Assembly (NCBI GenBank): GCA_964556005.1
Contig: CAZKUR010000012.1
Coordinates: 1-64,000, forward strand
Reading direction: 5' to 3'
DNA: 64,000 nucleotides
From: CAZKUR01 sp964556005
GTDB lineage: Bacteria > Bacteroidota > Ignavibacteria > Ignavibacteriales > Ignavibacteriaceae
The position numbers and the translations under genes were made by a program. Below, one piece after another: positions 45,117 through 52,463 of this stretch (position 1 is its first letter; every line of letters begins with the position of its first letter). A model generated the notes under the pieces. The model saw nothing but the letters and a program-made list of their open reading frames with translations. It did not search any database and had not been told where the DNA came from.

Positions 45117-45609
45117 ATTTAATATATGAATATAATATGCGGTTTGTAATTTTATTTTCCTTTAGAATGCTCTTTTTCAATGTTCCTTCTTTTTTAAACC
45201 CGTTTTTTTCAAGGACCCTGCAGGAAGCTTTATTCCATTCAAAGACATGCGATTGAATCCTTACAATATCCTTTTTGAATATTTCCTTTTTTATTTTTTT
45301 AATTGCTTCTGTAATAATTCCGTTATTCCAATAACTCTCACCCAGCCAAAACCCTAATTCAGCCGTATGCTTCCTAAGTCCTTTCAAATTTACAAATCCG
45401 ATAGCTCCAACCACTTTTCCATTAACTATAATAGCAAAATCATAATTATTTTTCTGTTTGCAAATTACTTTAATAAAATACTCTGCATCTTTTTTAGTAT
45501 AAGGGAAAGGAATTTCATCAGCTAGATTCCTGCAAACGTTGATGTTGTTTAATTGTTCAACAATGTCATCAGCATCGGTTATACGAAATTTGCGTAATTT
45601 AAAATTCAT
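45115..45609 (-). CDS. GNAT N-acetyltransferase, RimJ/RimL type
   Basis: A 164-residue acetyltransferase. The RimJ/RimL subgroup pattern is visible: LRKFRITDADDIVEQ at the start, GFVNLKGLRKHTAELGFWLG, then SYWNNGIITEAIKKI (acetyl-CoA-binding loop region) and ASCRVLEKNGFKKEGTL. Members acetylate protein N-termini, antibiotics or small amines; the substrate here is unknown. It converges with the upstream lipoprotein gene. Confidence 0.87.
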   Translation of the reverse strand: MNFKLRKFRITDADDIVEQLNNINVCRNLADEIPFPYTKKDAEYFIKVICKQKNNYDFAIIVNGKVVGAIGFVNLKGLRKHTAELGFWLGESYWNNGIITEAIKKIKKEIFKKDIVRIQSHVFEWNKASCRVLEKNGFKKEGTLKKSILKENKITNRILYSYIK

Positions 45610-45730
45610 ATAAAAAACTCAGAACAAATGCAAAAGAATTATTAAATATACAAAACATAATTTTATCAATAATAAAATATTAAAGGCAGTATTATTAATA
45701 ACGCAATTTCCAGCGGAGAGAGAATATGAT

Positions 45731-46348
45731 TCATGGTTTTTTTATTTTCAGCAGCCCAACCAGCTCTGTTTTTATTTTGACATCATGCCCTGCATTGTCG
45801 TCGGTAAACAAAGAATAACCTTTATTGCTGTACTCTCTTATTAAACCGATACCGTTTGCAAACCATAAAGATAATGTATCGTTATTAAAGAGTAAATTAT
45901 ATTTCAGTGCTTGAAAAGTATTACTGCCGATTACAACTGTTTCCCTCGTGACTTCATTTTCATTGTATTGATGTTTGCATAAAAAATTCGGCGTTTCAGG
46001 AGGATTGTCACCTATGTTATAAATAATATTACCACTATCTTTTATTGCAAATATACTCCCCCAGGTATCGGTATTCTCCAATCTGCCCAGCACTGCTAAG
46101 TATGAACCGTTGTTAAAAGCAAAGGTATCTATTTTCATACTGAACTGGGTATTTTGTCCCAGCGTAATTGCATTTGTTGTATATGTCCATTGATAATTAT
46201 TCGATACGGGAAAATACTCGCCCGGTATCATTTTTTCTTCAACGGGATTGTTTACCTCATCTTTGGAACAACCTGCGGTATACATCGATATGATTAAAAG
46301 AAAGGAAATTAGATAAGTACAGATCCGACGATTCCTGGAAGTGTTCAT
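45731..46348 (-). CDS. Lipoprotein of unknown function
   Basis: A 205-residue lipoprotein with lipobox TAGC (Cys27) after a hydrophobic signal. The body starts PGEYFPVSNNYQWTYTTN, a motif seen in many predicted lipoproteins of this bacterial group, and continues as strands. No function can be assigned. It appears monocistronic. Confidence 0.72.
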   Translation of the reverse strand: MNTSRNRRICTYLISFLLIISMYTAGCSKDEVNNPVEEKMIPGEYFPVSNNYQWTYTTNAITLGQNTQFSMKIDTFAFNNGSYLAVLGRLENTDTWGSIFAIKDSGNIIYNIGDNPPETPNFLCKHQYNENEVTRETVVIGSNTFQALKYNLLFNNDTLSLWFANGIGLIREYSNKGYSLFTDDNAGHDVKIKTELVGLLKIKKP

Positions 46349-46529
46349 TTATTCACCCTTTTTTTGTTAATGTTTTTTAAAGCACTAACCGGCAAGTGCC
46401 GTTTTTTTAGAACTTAATTAAACTTCATTAGGAATGTAATTAATTCCTTATGAAAGAATTTATTTACATATACCTAAACTTGTTATAAACATTCGCCTAT
46501 TGCATACACATCAAACTATTAAACAATAC

Positions 46530-46937
46530 TTAACGTATCAAGGTATTTTTAACTCTTACTGATTTCTTAAAGTACAAATAAACAATAGTTACAAGTGCAA
46601 GAGAATATAAAATTCCCTCAAGTAATGTTTTTATATCGTGTCCGCTTGTATTAATATGAATGATAATTGAATTTAAGAGAAAGAATAACAGAAATAAAAT
46701 TAAAGCTATCCTTGTTTTTGAACTCCTCATAAAAATTAATATCCCAGTTAACAACGACAAAGTACCGGCAATTATTTCGACTATTTCATAAAGCCATAAT
46801 TTTGAAATAATAGAATAAGAATCAGGCGATATAAACAATTTATCAATTGTCATATAAGGAATAATAAAGGTAAATATGAGAGCGAAAAATAATAACCAGC
46901 CCTTCATGCCTATTAATTCTCTTTTATTTTTTTCCAT
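46530..46937 (-). CDS. DUF2569-like membrane protein
   Basis: A 135-residue protein with four helices. The opening GMKGWLLFFALIFTFIIPY resembles the GWLL start of DUF2569 proteins, whose function is unknown. It stands alone between a lipoprotein gene and the repeat-rich gap upstream. Confidence 0.62.
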   Translation of the reverse strand: MEKNKRELIGMKGWLLFFALIFTFIIPYMTIDKLFISPDSYSIISKLWLYEIVEIIAGTLSLLTGILIFMRSSKTRIALILFLLFFLLNSIIIHINTSGHDIKTLLEGILYSLALVTIVYLYFKKSVRVKNTLIR

Positions 46938-47212
46938 CTTCTTTTTTTATTTTGAAAATATTATTCTCTTGTCGCATTTCAATTGATTATTACGTTAGGT
47001 ACGTATATCCGAAAATTAAAAAATTAAATATACTTTTTGTCACTTTGGTTTTTAGCTTCTCCCAAGACAGTATAATACTCTAATTAATTATTCTGATTAA
47101 ATTTAACTCTATCTTTTTTTTAAAGCAATAAAAGCATGGAAAGAAATTGCAGAAATTTTATAGTATGAGATTTTCAATTCGGGCGACTACTATCGAATGG
47201 CTGACTATTGTT
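46938..47212. other. Gene-free AT-rich flank of a repeat cluster
   Basis: First part of a 611-base gap without genes. This part is AT-rich and shows no gene, RNA or strong hairpin; it likely holds the promoter of the DUF2569-like gene. The remainder of the gap consists of the two palindromic elements listed next. Confidence 0.45.
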
Positions 47213-47336
47213 CTTTCACTGACACTTCTGCGAATTTTCTTAACCACATTGGCACAATAGAAAACATAGGAGTCAATTCTATGTGCCCTATGTGTCTATG
47301 TGGTTTAAAATTTTTATGCAGTTATTTTAGTGAAAG
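47213..47336. repeat. Imperfect palindromic element 1 (MITE- or REP-like)
   Basis: A 124-base imperfect inverted repeat. Outer arms CTTTCACT (47213-47220) and AGTGAAAG (47329-47336) and inner arms AACCACAT (47242-47249) and ATGTGGTT (47298-47305) pair in register, with further pairing of ACATAG/CTATGT motifs around the centre. The ACATAG-rich core matches a type of intergenic repeat I have seen in many Bacteroidetes-group genomes. No coding capacity. Confidence 0.7.
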
Positions 47337-47369
47337 TACACTCGATGCTCGATATTTAAAGGTTAAAGA

Positions 47370-47533
47370 TTAAAGCTGAAAATCATGGCCTATCTAAAAT
47401 TGACAGCTACCCATGATGTTTTACGGCGTGAAAGTATATCATTTTTTAGTAATGCAGTAAAATTTATAAAATCAGAGTGAGATTGCTTCACTCCGTTCGC
47501 AATGACTGTTCTTTGAGATAGCCTCAGCTTTAA
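47370..47533. repeat. Palindromic element 2 with terminal inverted repeats (MITE-like)
   Basis: A 164-base element bounded by TTAAAGCTGA (47370-47379) and its exact complement (47524-47533); a second inverted segment, GGCCTATCT and AGATAGCC, lies just inside. Its interior contains GAGATTGCTTC...CGCAATGAC, a palindrome widely scattered in bacterial intergenic DNA. It ends 15 bases before the stop of the SDR gene. Non-coding, probably mobilised in trans in the past. Confidence 0.7.
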
Positions 47534-47548
47534 TACTTTTATTAAATC

Positions 47549-48253
47549 TTAACCGTTCGGATTGGTTGGGCGTAAATCTATTTCGCTTGCAAGAGCTCCG
47601 GCGGGAAGCTTGAGTATCAATGCAACTGTTTCAGCAACATCATCCGCATCGAGTATTTTCCTTTTGGGATCATGACCGCCGTTAAATTCCGTTGATACGG
47701 AACCAGGACAAACCGATGCAACTCTAATATTGTATTGCCTAACTTCCAGCATGAGTGAACGTGTAAATCCTAAGAGTGCGTGCTTAGTAGCAGAGTACAT
47801 TGTTCCACCGACAAATGAATTCTTTCCCGCTAACGAAGCAATGTTAATTATCGATCCGCTCATCTGTTCAATCATATTATCGATTACGCATTTGGTAAAA
47901 TTGTACGCACCTATTAAATTGACATCGATTTGCTTTTTAAATTCCTCTAAAGATGAATCGACAAATTTTTTAAGTATCCCAATTCCGGCATTATTAATTA
48001 GATGATCTACTTTCCTGTATTTCTTTAAAATGCTGCCCACCGAATTTTCGGCAAATTTAAAATCCGCTACATCACCGACAAAATAATCAGACTCAACTCC
48101 TAATTTTTTAACCTGTGCCTGCACTTCAATTAAAGCTGTTACATCTCTTCCAAACAGCATTACATTATGATTTTCTTTTGCTAACCGTAATGCAATTGCC
48201 TTGCCAATTCCCCTGCTTGAACCTGTTACTAACGTAACATCCCTTTCAGCCAT
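47549..48253 (-). CDS. Short-chain dehydrogenase/reductase, candidate pterin (sepiapterin-type) reductase A
   Basis: A 234-residue classical SDR. NADP-binding GSSRGIG (11-17), NNAG, catalytic Ser140, Tyr153 and Lys157 (YSATK) are intact. The general family reduces keto groups; fabG-like action is an alternative. It is the last gene of the bcp-PTPS-folE-SDR-SDR operon with one-base gaps, and BH4 synthesis needs reduction of the two side-chain ketones of 6-pyruvoyl-tetrahydropterin, so a sepiapterin-reductase-type role is inferred. Confidence 0.85.
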   Translation of the reverse strand: MAERDVTLVTGSSRGIGKAIALRLAKENHNVMLFGRDVTALIEVQAQVKKLGVESDYFVGDVADFKFAENSVGSILKKYRKVDHLINNAGIGILKKFVDSSLEEFKKQIDVNLIGAYNFTKCVIDNMIEQMSGSIINIASLAGKNSFVGGTMYSATKHALLGFTRSLMLEVRQYNIRVASVCPGSVSTEFNGGHDPKRKILDADDVAETVALILKLPAGALASEIDLRPTNPNG

Positions 48254-48254
48254 A

Positions 48255-48971
48255 TTAAATATCTCCTTTCATCGGTCGAATTAGAATTTCTTCGCTTACC
48301 AGATTTCCTTTTTGTAAAAATGCCCATACAATTATTCTTGCAACATCGGCAGTTGTAATCATTTGTTCCGATTTATCTTTTCTAATATCAGCAGGCCACA
48401 TCTGGGTATCGGTTGCACCGGGAATTATGTTAATAACTCTAATGTTATATTTCCGGACTTCTTCTCTTAACGAATCCGTATAACCCTGAAGTCCCATTTT
48501 AGAAGCGGCATATGCTGTTCCGTTTGGAAAAACTTTCTTAGTCGCAATTGAAAGAATATTTATTATCGTTCCCTGTTTTCTTTTGATCATACCGGGTAAA
48601 ACACTTTTAATCGTGTAAATTGAGCCAAGAAGATTAGTTTTGATTATATCATTTATTTCTGCTATTGAATTTTCTTCAGCTAATTTAAATGATGAAATGC
48701 CGGCATTGTTTATTAAGCAATCAATATTATAGTCTTTTAATATTTTTTTTGCAGTCTGTTCGACATTAACAGATGATGCAACGTTGCAAGGATAAGATTT
48801 TACGGATAATTTTTCTTTTATCAATTCCTTGTTCAAACGTTCCAATCCGTTTAATCTTCTTGAAGAAACAAAGACCGAACAACCTGTCCTTGCAAATTCT
48901 TTTGCAGTTTCTTTCCCAATGCCGGAACTTGCACCAGTTATCCATATAGTAGGATTTTCTTCTCGGTTCAA
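48255..48971 (-). CDS. Short-chain dehydrogenase/reductase, candidate pterin reductase B
   Basis: A 238-residue SDR with GASSGIG (13-19), NNAG, Ser141, Tyr154 and Lys158 (YAASK). Both this protein and its downstream neighbour end in an RP-containing strand (ILIRPMKGDI here, IDLRPTNPNG there), suggesting an old duplication. One base separates it from folE and one from the next SDR. Having two reductases would allow one per side-chain carbonyl of the pterin; this is an inference from context, not from residues. Confidence 0.85.
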   Translation of the reverse strand: MNREENPTIWITGASSGIGKETAKEFARTGCSVFVSSRRLNGLERLNKELIKEKLSVKSYPCNVASSVNVEQTAKKILKDYNIDCLINNAGISSFKLAEENSIAEINDIIKTNLLGSIYTIKSVLPGMIKRKQGTIINILSIATKKVFPNGTAYAASKMGLQGYTDSLREEVRKYNIRVINIIPGATDTQMWPADIRKDKSEQMITTADVARIIVWAFLQKGNLVSEEILIRPMKGDI

Positions 48972-48972
48972 T

Positions 48973-49536
48973 TTATATCTTCCTCGAAATTAAGTCCATA
49001 AATTCAGCTCTTGTTCTTGCATCATCCTTAAACACGCCGTGAACGGCACTGGCAATAGCCATAGAATTTTGTTTTTCAACACCGCGCATCATCATGCACA
49101 TGTGAAATGCCTCAGAAACTACGGCAACTCCCTGCGGCTGTAAGTGTTCATCAAAAGCATCGGCAATCTGCTGCGTCATTCTTTCCTGTACCTGAAGTCT
49201 TCGCGCAAATACTTCAACTATCCTCGGTATTTTACTTAGCCCGACAACCTTTCCATTCGGAATATACGCCACATGAACTTTTCCGTAAAATGGAAGCATG
49301 TGATGTTCACAAAGGCTGTAAAAATCAATATTCTTTACAAGAACCATTTCATCATATTTTACTTTGAAAACCGCTTTATTAAGTACTTTTTCGATTTTTT
49401 TGTTATAACCTGAAAGTAAAAACTCATAAGAATTTGCTACTCTTTTGGGTGTGTTGATTAACCCTTCACGTTCGGGATCTTCACCGACTAACGTTAGCAG
49501 TTTAGTGATCAGTCCCTGTACATCAGTTTTATTCAA
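48973..49536 (-). CDS. folE: GTP cyclohydrolase I
   Basis: Converts GTP to 7,8-dihydroneopterin triphosphate. The 187-residue type IA enzyme keeps zinc ligands Cys76, His79 and Cys147 and the catalytic His78 and His145 (CEHHMLPFYGKV, SEAFHMCMMM), with the expected 71-residue spacing. QERMTQQIADA is also canonical. It can feed folate or BH4; its tight placement beside PTPS and two reductases favours BH4. Confidence 0.97.
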   Translation of the reverse strand: MNKTDVQGLITKLLTLVGEDPEREGLINTPKRVANSYEFLLSGYNKKIEKVLNKAVFKVKYDEMVLVKNIDFYSLCEHHMLPFYGKVHVAYIPNGKVVGLSKIPRIVEVFARRLQVQERMTQQIADAFDEHLQPQGVAVVSEAFHMCMMMRGVEKQNSMAIASAVHGVFKDDARTRAEFMDLISRKI

Positions 49537-49539
49537 AAA

Positions 49540-49947
49540 TTATTCTCCTCTATATTCAAAAAAATTATTTTCGGTTTCATAAAGCTTTACCGAATGAAGC
49601 TTACCCCCCGGAATTTTATTTACCAGTTCTTTCCAAATTGCAATCGTTATATTTTCGGCCGACGGTATTATGCCTTTCATAAAATCAGTTTCAAGATTTA
49701 GATTTTTATGATCTACTTTGCTGATAACATTTTCTCTAACGATTTTTTTAAGCAGCTTTAAATCTAATACATAACCGGTATCGGGATTAACCTCACCTGC
49801 AACAACCACTTCCAGTACATAATTGTGGCCATGCCAGTTAGGATTGCTGCATCCGCCGAATATTTTAAAATTTTCTTCATCGCTTAATTCCGGTTTGAAC
49901 ACCCGGTGCGCTGCATTGAATGTTTCCCTTCTTGTTACGTAAACCAT
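49540..49947 (-). CDS. 6-pyruvoyl-tetrahydropterin synthase (PTPS type)
   Basis: A 135-residue zinc enzyme that turns dihydroneopterin triphosphate into 6-pyruvoyl-tetrahydropterin. Zinc ligands are His14 (FNAAH), His39 and His41 (WHGHN). The nucleophile Cys33 precedes His39 by five residues (C-x5-HGH), the spacing of animal-type PTPS rather than the C-x3-HGH of QueD, which makes a queuosine role less likely. YETENN near the end provides the substrate-anchoring Glu. Directly abuts the bcp stop (TAA-ATG) and folE after three bases. Confidence 0.92.
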   Translation of the reverse strand: MVYVTRRETFNAAHRVFKPELSDEENFKIFGGCSNPNWHGHNYVLEVVVAGEVNPDTGYVLDLKLLKKIVRENVISKVDHKNLNLETDFMKGIIPSAENITIAIWKELVNKIPGGKLHSVKLYETENNFFEYRGE

Positions 49948-50418
49948 TTATTTACCCTCAATATTTTTCAAGGCATCCATAACTTCTTTGTTATGATTGG
50001 GAACTTTCACCTTGTTAAATATTTTACTGACTTTTCCGTTTCCATCTATAACGACAGTTGTTCTTTCGACTCCCATATATTTTCTTCCATACATGCTTTT
50101 TTCTTTCCAGACACCGTATTTTTCCAGGACACCTTTTTTCTCATCACTAAGTAGATTGAAAGGCAGCTTAAACTTGTCGGCAAACTTTTTATGTGAATCA
50201 ACCGAATCCGGACTTACACCAAGTATTATCGCATCTATATTCTTGAATTTGGGGAATTCATCCCTGAAATTGCAGGCCTCTGCAGTGCAACCGCTTGTAT
50301 TGTCTTTCGGATAAAAATATAGAACTACTTTCTTACCTTTAAAAGTATCAAGCGAAATTGTTTCGCCGTCCTGATTTTTTAATTTAAATGCAGGCGCTTT
50401 TTTCCCTTCTTCAATCAT
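49948..50418 (-). CDS. bcp: Peroxiredoxin Q/BCP (thioredoxin-dependent)
   Basis: A 156-residue peroxiredoxin. Peroxidatic Cys44 and resolving Cys49 are in NTSGCTAEACN, the atypical two-Cys BCP pattern. I start at the ATG at 50418, which has GAGGGA at the right distance; the frame is open back to 50493, but that extra segment is hydrophobic and non-conserved. First gene of the pterin operon, with no gap to PTPS. Co-synthesis could protect oxidation-prone tetrahydropterins, which is an inference. Confidence 0.93.
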   Translation of the reverse strand: MIEEGKKAPAFKLKNQDGETISLDTFKGKKVVLYFYPKDNTSGCTAEACNFRDEFPKFKNIDAIILGVSPDSVDSHKKFADKFKLPFNLLSDEKKGVLEKYGVWKEKSMYGRKYMGVERTTVVIDGNGKVSKIFNKVKVPNHNKEVMDALKNIEGK

Positions 50419-50699
50419 GTTTTTTCCCTCTTTAAATAAAGATTTAATAATATATTTTATTGAAACTAAAAATTTAAAAATTACGAAAAACATTCTCGCA
50501 TTAGCGGCAAAAAAATTAAAGCCGCGAATGCGCTAATACCCGGGCTTCAAAACGAATACAATAATTAAAATCTATTTAAGATATATTTTTCAATAATAAG
50601 GAAAACATTCACTCTAAAAATCTGTTAAAATCCGTGTTGTTCGTGTCGTCGGTGTTCTATGCTACATATTTTATCACACACTAAAAATATATAATATTA
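50419..50699. other. Intergenic region with a GC-rich hairpin
   Basis: About 280 bases between two peroxiredoxin genes. The notable feature is the hairpin described separately (50497-50532). The rest includes a CCGTGTTGTTCGTGTCGTCGG-like GT/CG-rich patch at about 50632-50652 that stands out from the AT-rich surroundings. Promoter for bcp expected here. Confidence 0.4.
50497..50532. repeat. GC-rich inverted repeat upstream of bcp
   Basis: CGCATTAGCGGC, a 12-base AT-rich loop, then GCCGCGAATGCG: 11 of 12 positions pair. It lies 79 bases before the chosen bcp start and downstream of the second peroxiredoxin gene. It may be a terminator for that gene, a leader structure for bcp, or an intergenic repeat. 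Confidence 0.6.
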
Positions 50700-51179
50700 T
50701 CACCGCTTATTATTCAAAGCCTCAATAATTGCATTATAATCCGGCTGATCTCCGGGGGAGTTACATATCTCTGCATATTTTATTATTCCGCTGCTGTCAA
50801 TAACAAATGCTGATCGCTTGGCTACGCTTTTATAATCATACTTTCCCGGAGCAAAAATATCGTAAAGTGAATCATATTTTTTTGAAACTTCTTTATTGAA
50901 ATCGCTCAACAATGGAAAATTAAGATTCTCCTTTTCAGCCCAATTCTTTAAAGTATAATGGCTGTCTACACTAATACCCAGAACTTGTGCATTTAAATTT
51001 TCATACTTTTTATAATTATCTCTCATCTTGCACATTTCAGCCGTACACACAGACGAAAATGCAAACGGGAAAAACAATACTACTACATCCTTACTTTTGA
51101 AATCAGATAGAGCAACATTTTCCGAGTTCTGATTTTTTAATGTGAATTGCGGAGCTTTATCACCAACTTTTAATGACAT
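50700..51179 (-). CDS. Peroxiredoxin, AhpC/TSA family
   Basis: A 159-residue peroxiredoxin with peroxidatic Cys45 and second Cys50 in FSSVCTAEMCKMRD; the surrounding FFPFAF resembles AhpE-type one-Cys members. It removes hydroperoxides using a thiol donor. It lies between phhA and the bcp-led pterin operon on the same strand, but with about 170-280-base gaps to each, so it is probably transcribed alone. Confidence 0.9.
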   Translation of the reverse strand: MSLKVGDKAPQFTLKNQNSENVALSDFKSKDVVVLFFPFAFSSVCTAEMCKMRDNYKKYENLNAQVLGISVDSHYTLKNWAEKENLNFPLLSDFNKEVSKKYDSLYDIFAPGKYDYKSVAKRSAFVIDSSGIIKYAEICNSPGDQPDYNAIIEALNNKR

Positions 51180-51277
51180 ATTAATTCCACAAATTTAAAT
51201 TAAATGTTGATTTATTAAAGCTAACTTAAGTTTTTACGCAAGACTTTTCAACAAGAAGGTTAGCCGGGGAGCTACAT

Positions 51278-51320
51278 CTCTTTATAAAGGTGCAGTTTAT
51301 CACCAAATTAATATAAAGAG
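51278..51320. repeat. Inverted repeat between phhA and the peroxiredoxin gene
   Basis: CTCTTTATA (51278-51286) and TATAAAGAG (51312-51320), nine perfect base pairs around a 25-base spacer that also contains AGGTG/CACC-type short matches. It sits about 100-140 bases upstream of the peroxiredoxin start. It could be an operator, or part of an intergenic repeat since GGAGCTACATCTC adjoins it; no T-run follows in either direction close by. Confidence 0.4.
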
Positions 51321-51348
51321 GTGAACTAAAAAAAATTAAAAGGAAAAT

Positions 51349-52167
51349 TTACAGCAGCTTTCTGCTCTTTGCCCATTCATCAAAACCCTCTTCAAGATGC
51401 TGAAAAGATTCAATGGCGAATAAAACCGGCTGAAGATGCCATACATCATATTCCTGCACAACCAATTTTTCAGGTATGAATTCTCTGACTTCTACTTCAT
51501 CGGAAAGAGCGTGTTTAACTTCCTGAAGTGATGAAATAATTCCGGCGCCATAGATTCTCATACCCTCTGTTTTTTTTATCAAACCGAATTCAACCGTAAA
51601 CCAATGAAAAGTTTCGAGATATTTTCTGTCCATTCCTTTAGCATTTAATGCAGCTTTTCCAAATTTTTGATAAAAGTTAGCGAAATTCTCATCAGTTAAA
51701 AGCGGCATATGCCCGAACATGTCGTGAAAACAATCGGGCGCAGGAGTGTAATCTAATTCATCTTTGCCACGGATATAATCTGTTGACGGAAATATTCTTT
51801 GCCTTAATAAATCAAAGAAATTTTCTTCGTGAATTAAACCTGGAACTCTTGCAACTTTCCAACCGGTAGTTTTAAAAAAGACATTACTTAAATTTTTTAA
51901 AGCAGGGATTTTATCGGGAGTGAAGTTTAATTTCTTAGAACCATCCAAATATTCATTGCATACTCTCCCGGGTAAGAATTTCATCTGCCGGTCAAACAAA
52001 AACTTCCAGGATTCCTGATCCGATTCAGGATAATCAGGGTATTTAATTTCATCTCCAACCGGCACTGGTCCGGTTAACCGCTGCGGAATGCATCTTGGGT
52101 CGATTCCTTCCTGTGCTGCTTTTTCGTATGCTGATAAAGGTTGAGAATTTTCTTTTTCGGAATTCAT
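51349..52167 (-). CDS. phhA: Phenylalanine 4-monooxygenase
   Basis: Pterin-dependent non-haem iron hydroxylase converting phenylalanine to tyrosine. The iron-binding facial triad is complete: His148, His153 (PDCFHDMFGHMPLL) and Glu193 (HWFTVEFGLI), at bacterial PhhA spacing. The 272-residue monomer is typical, with no regulatory domain. It needs tetrahydropterin, and the BH4-type operon starts about 1 kb downstream on the same strand. The usual partner PhhB, pterin carbinolamine dehydratase, is not nearby. A GGAG-like site (AAAAAGGAG) precedes the ATG. Confidence 0.96.
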   Translation of the reverse strand: MNSEKENSQPLSAYEKAAQEGIDPRCIPQRLTGPVPVGDEIKYPDYPESDQESWKFLFDRQMKFLPGRVCNEYLDGSKKLNFTPDKIPALKNLSNVFFKTTGWKVARVPGLIHEENFFDLLRQRIFPSTDYIRGKDELDYTPAPDCFHDMFGHMPLLTDENFANFYQKFGKAALNAKGMDRKYLETFHWFTVEFGLIKKTEGMRIYGAGIISSLQEVKHALSDEVEVREFIPEKLVVQEYDVWHLQPVLFAIESFQHLEEGFDEWAKSRKLL

Positions 52168-52463
52168 GATTGCTCCTTTTTTTGGGAGAGATTTCTTTTG
52201 TTAATTTTTTGATTGGTTTTGTTCGTCGATTAAAAGTTAAGAACTATGTTAGAAAATTGCAATATTTAGAAATCATAATGAATTTAAACTCACAATATTA
52301 CTAATTTAATAAATATTGGAGGAAAAATTCAGTAAAGAATCTATCAACAGATATCAACTTTACTTAAATTATACTGAATTGTTAAACATAGATTAATAAT
52401 AGCATTTTTCATTCCCATTTTTAATAATATATTCGGCGGTCTTTTGACTATTTAATTTTGACT
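52168..52463. other. Intergenic region without visible features
   Basis: About 300 AT-rich bases between murB and phhA, both on the minus strand. No RNA gene, repeat or strong hairpin seen. It should contain the phhA promoter. Confidence 0.4.

Noticed and set aside
49540..49947. QueD (queuosine pathway) as the identity of the PTPS homologue
   Set aside because: The Cys-to-HGH spacing is five residues as in animal-type PTPS, and no queC or queE is adjacent; context is BH4-like.
50419..50493. 25-codon upstream extension of bcp
   Set aside because: Hydrophobic leader not found in BCP enzymes; the start at 50418 has a good ribosome site and matches family length.
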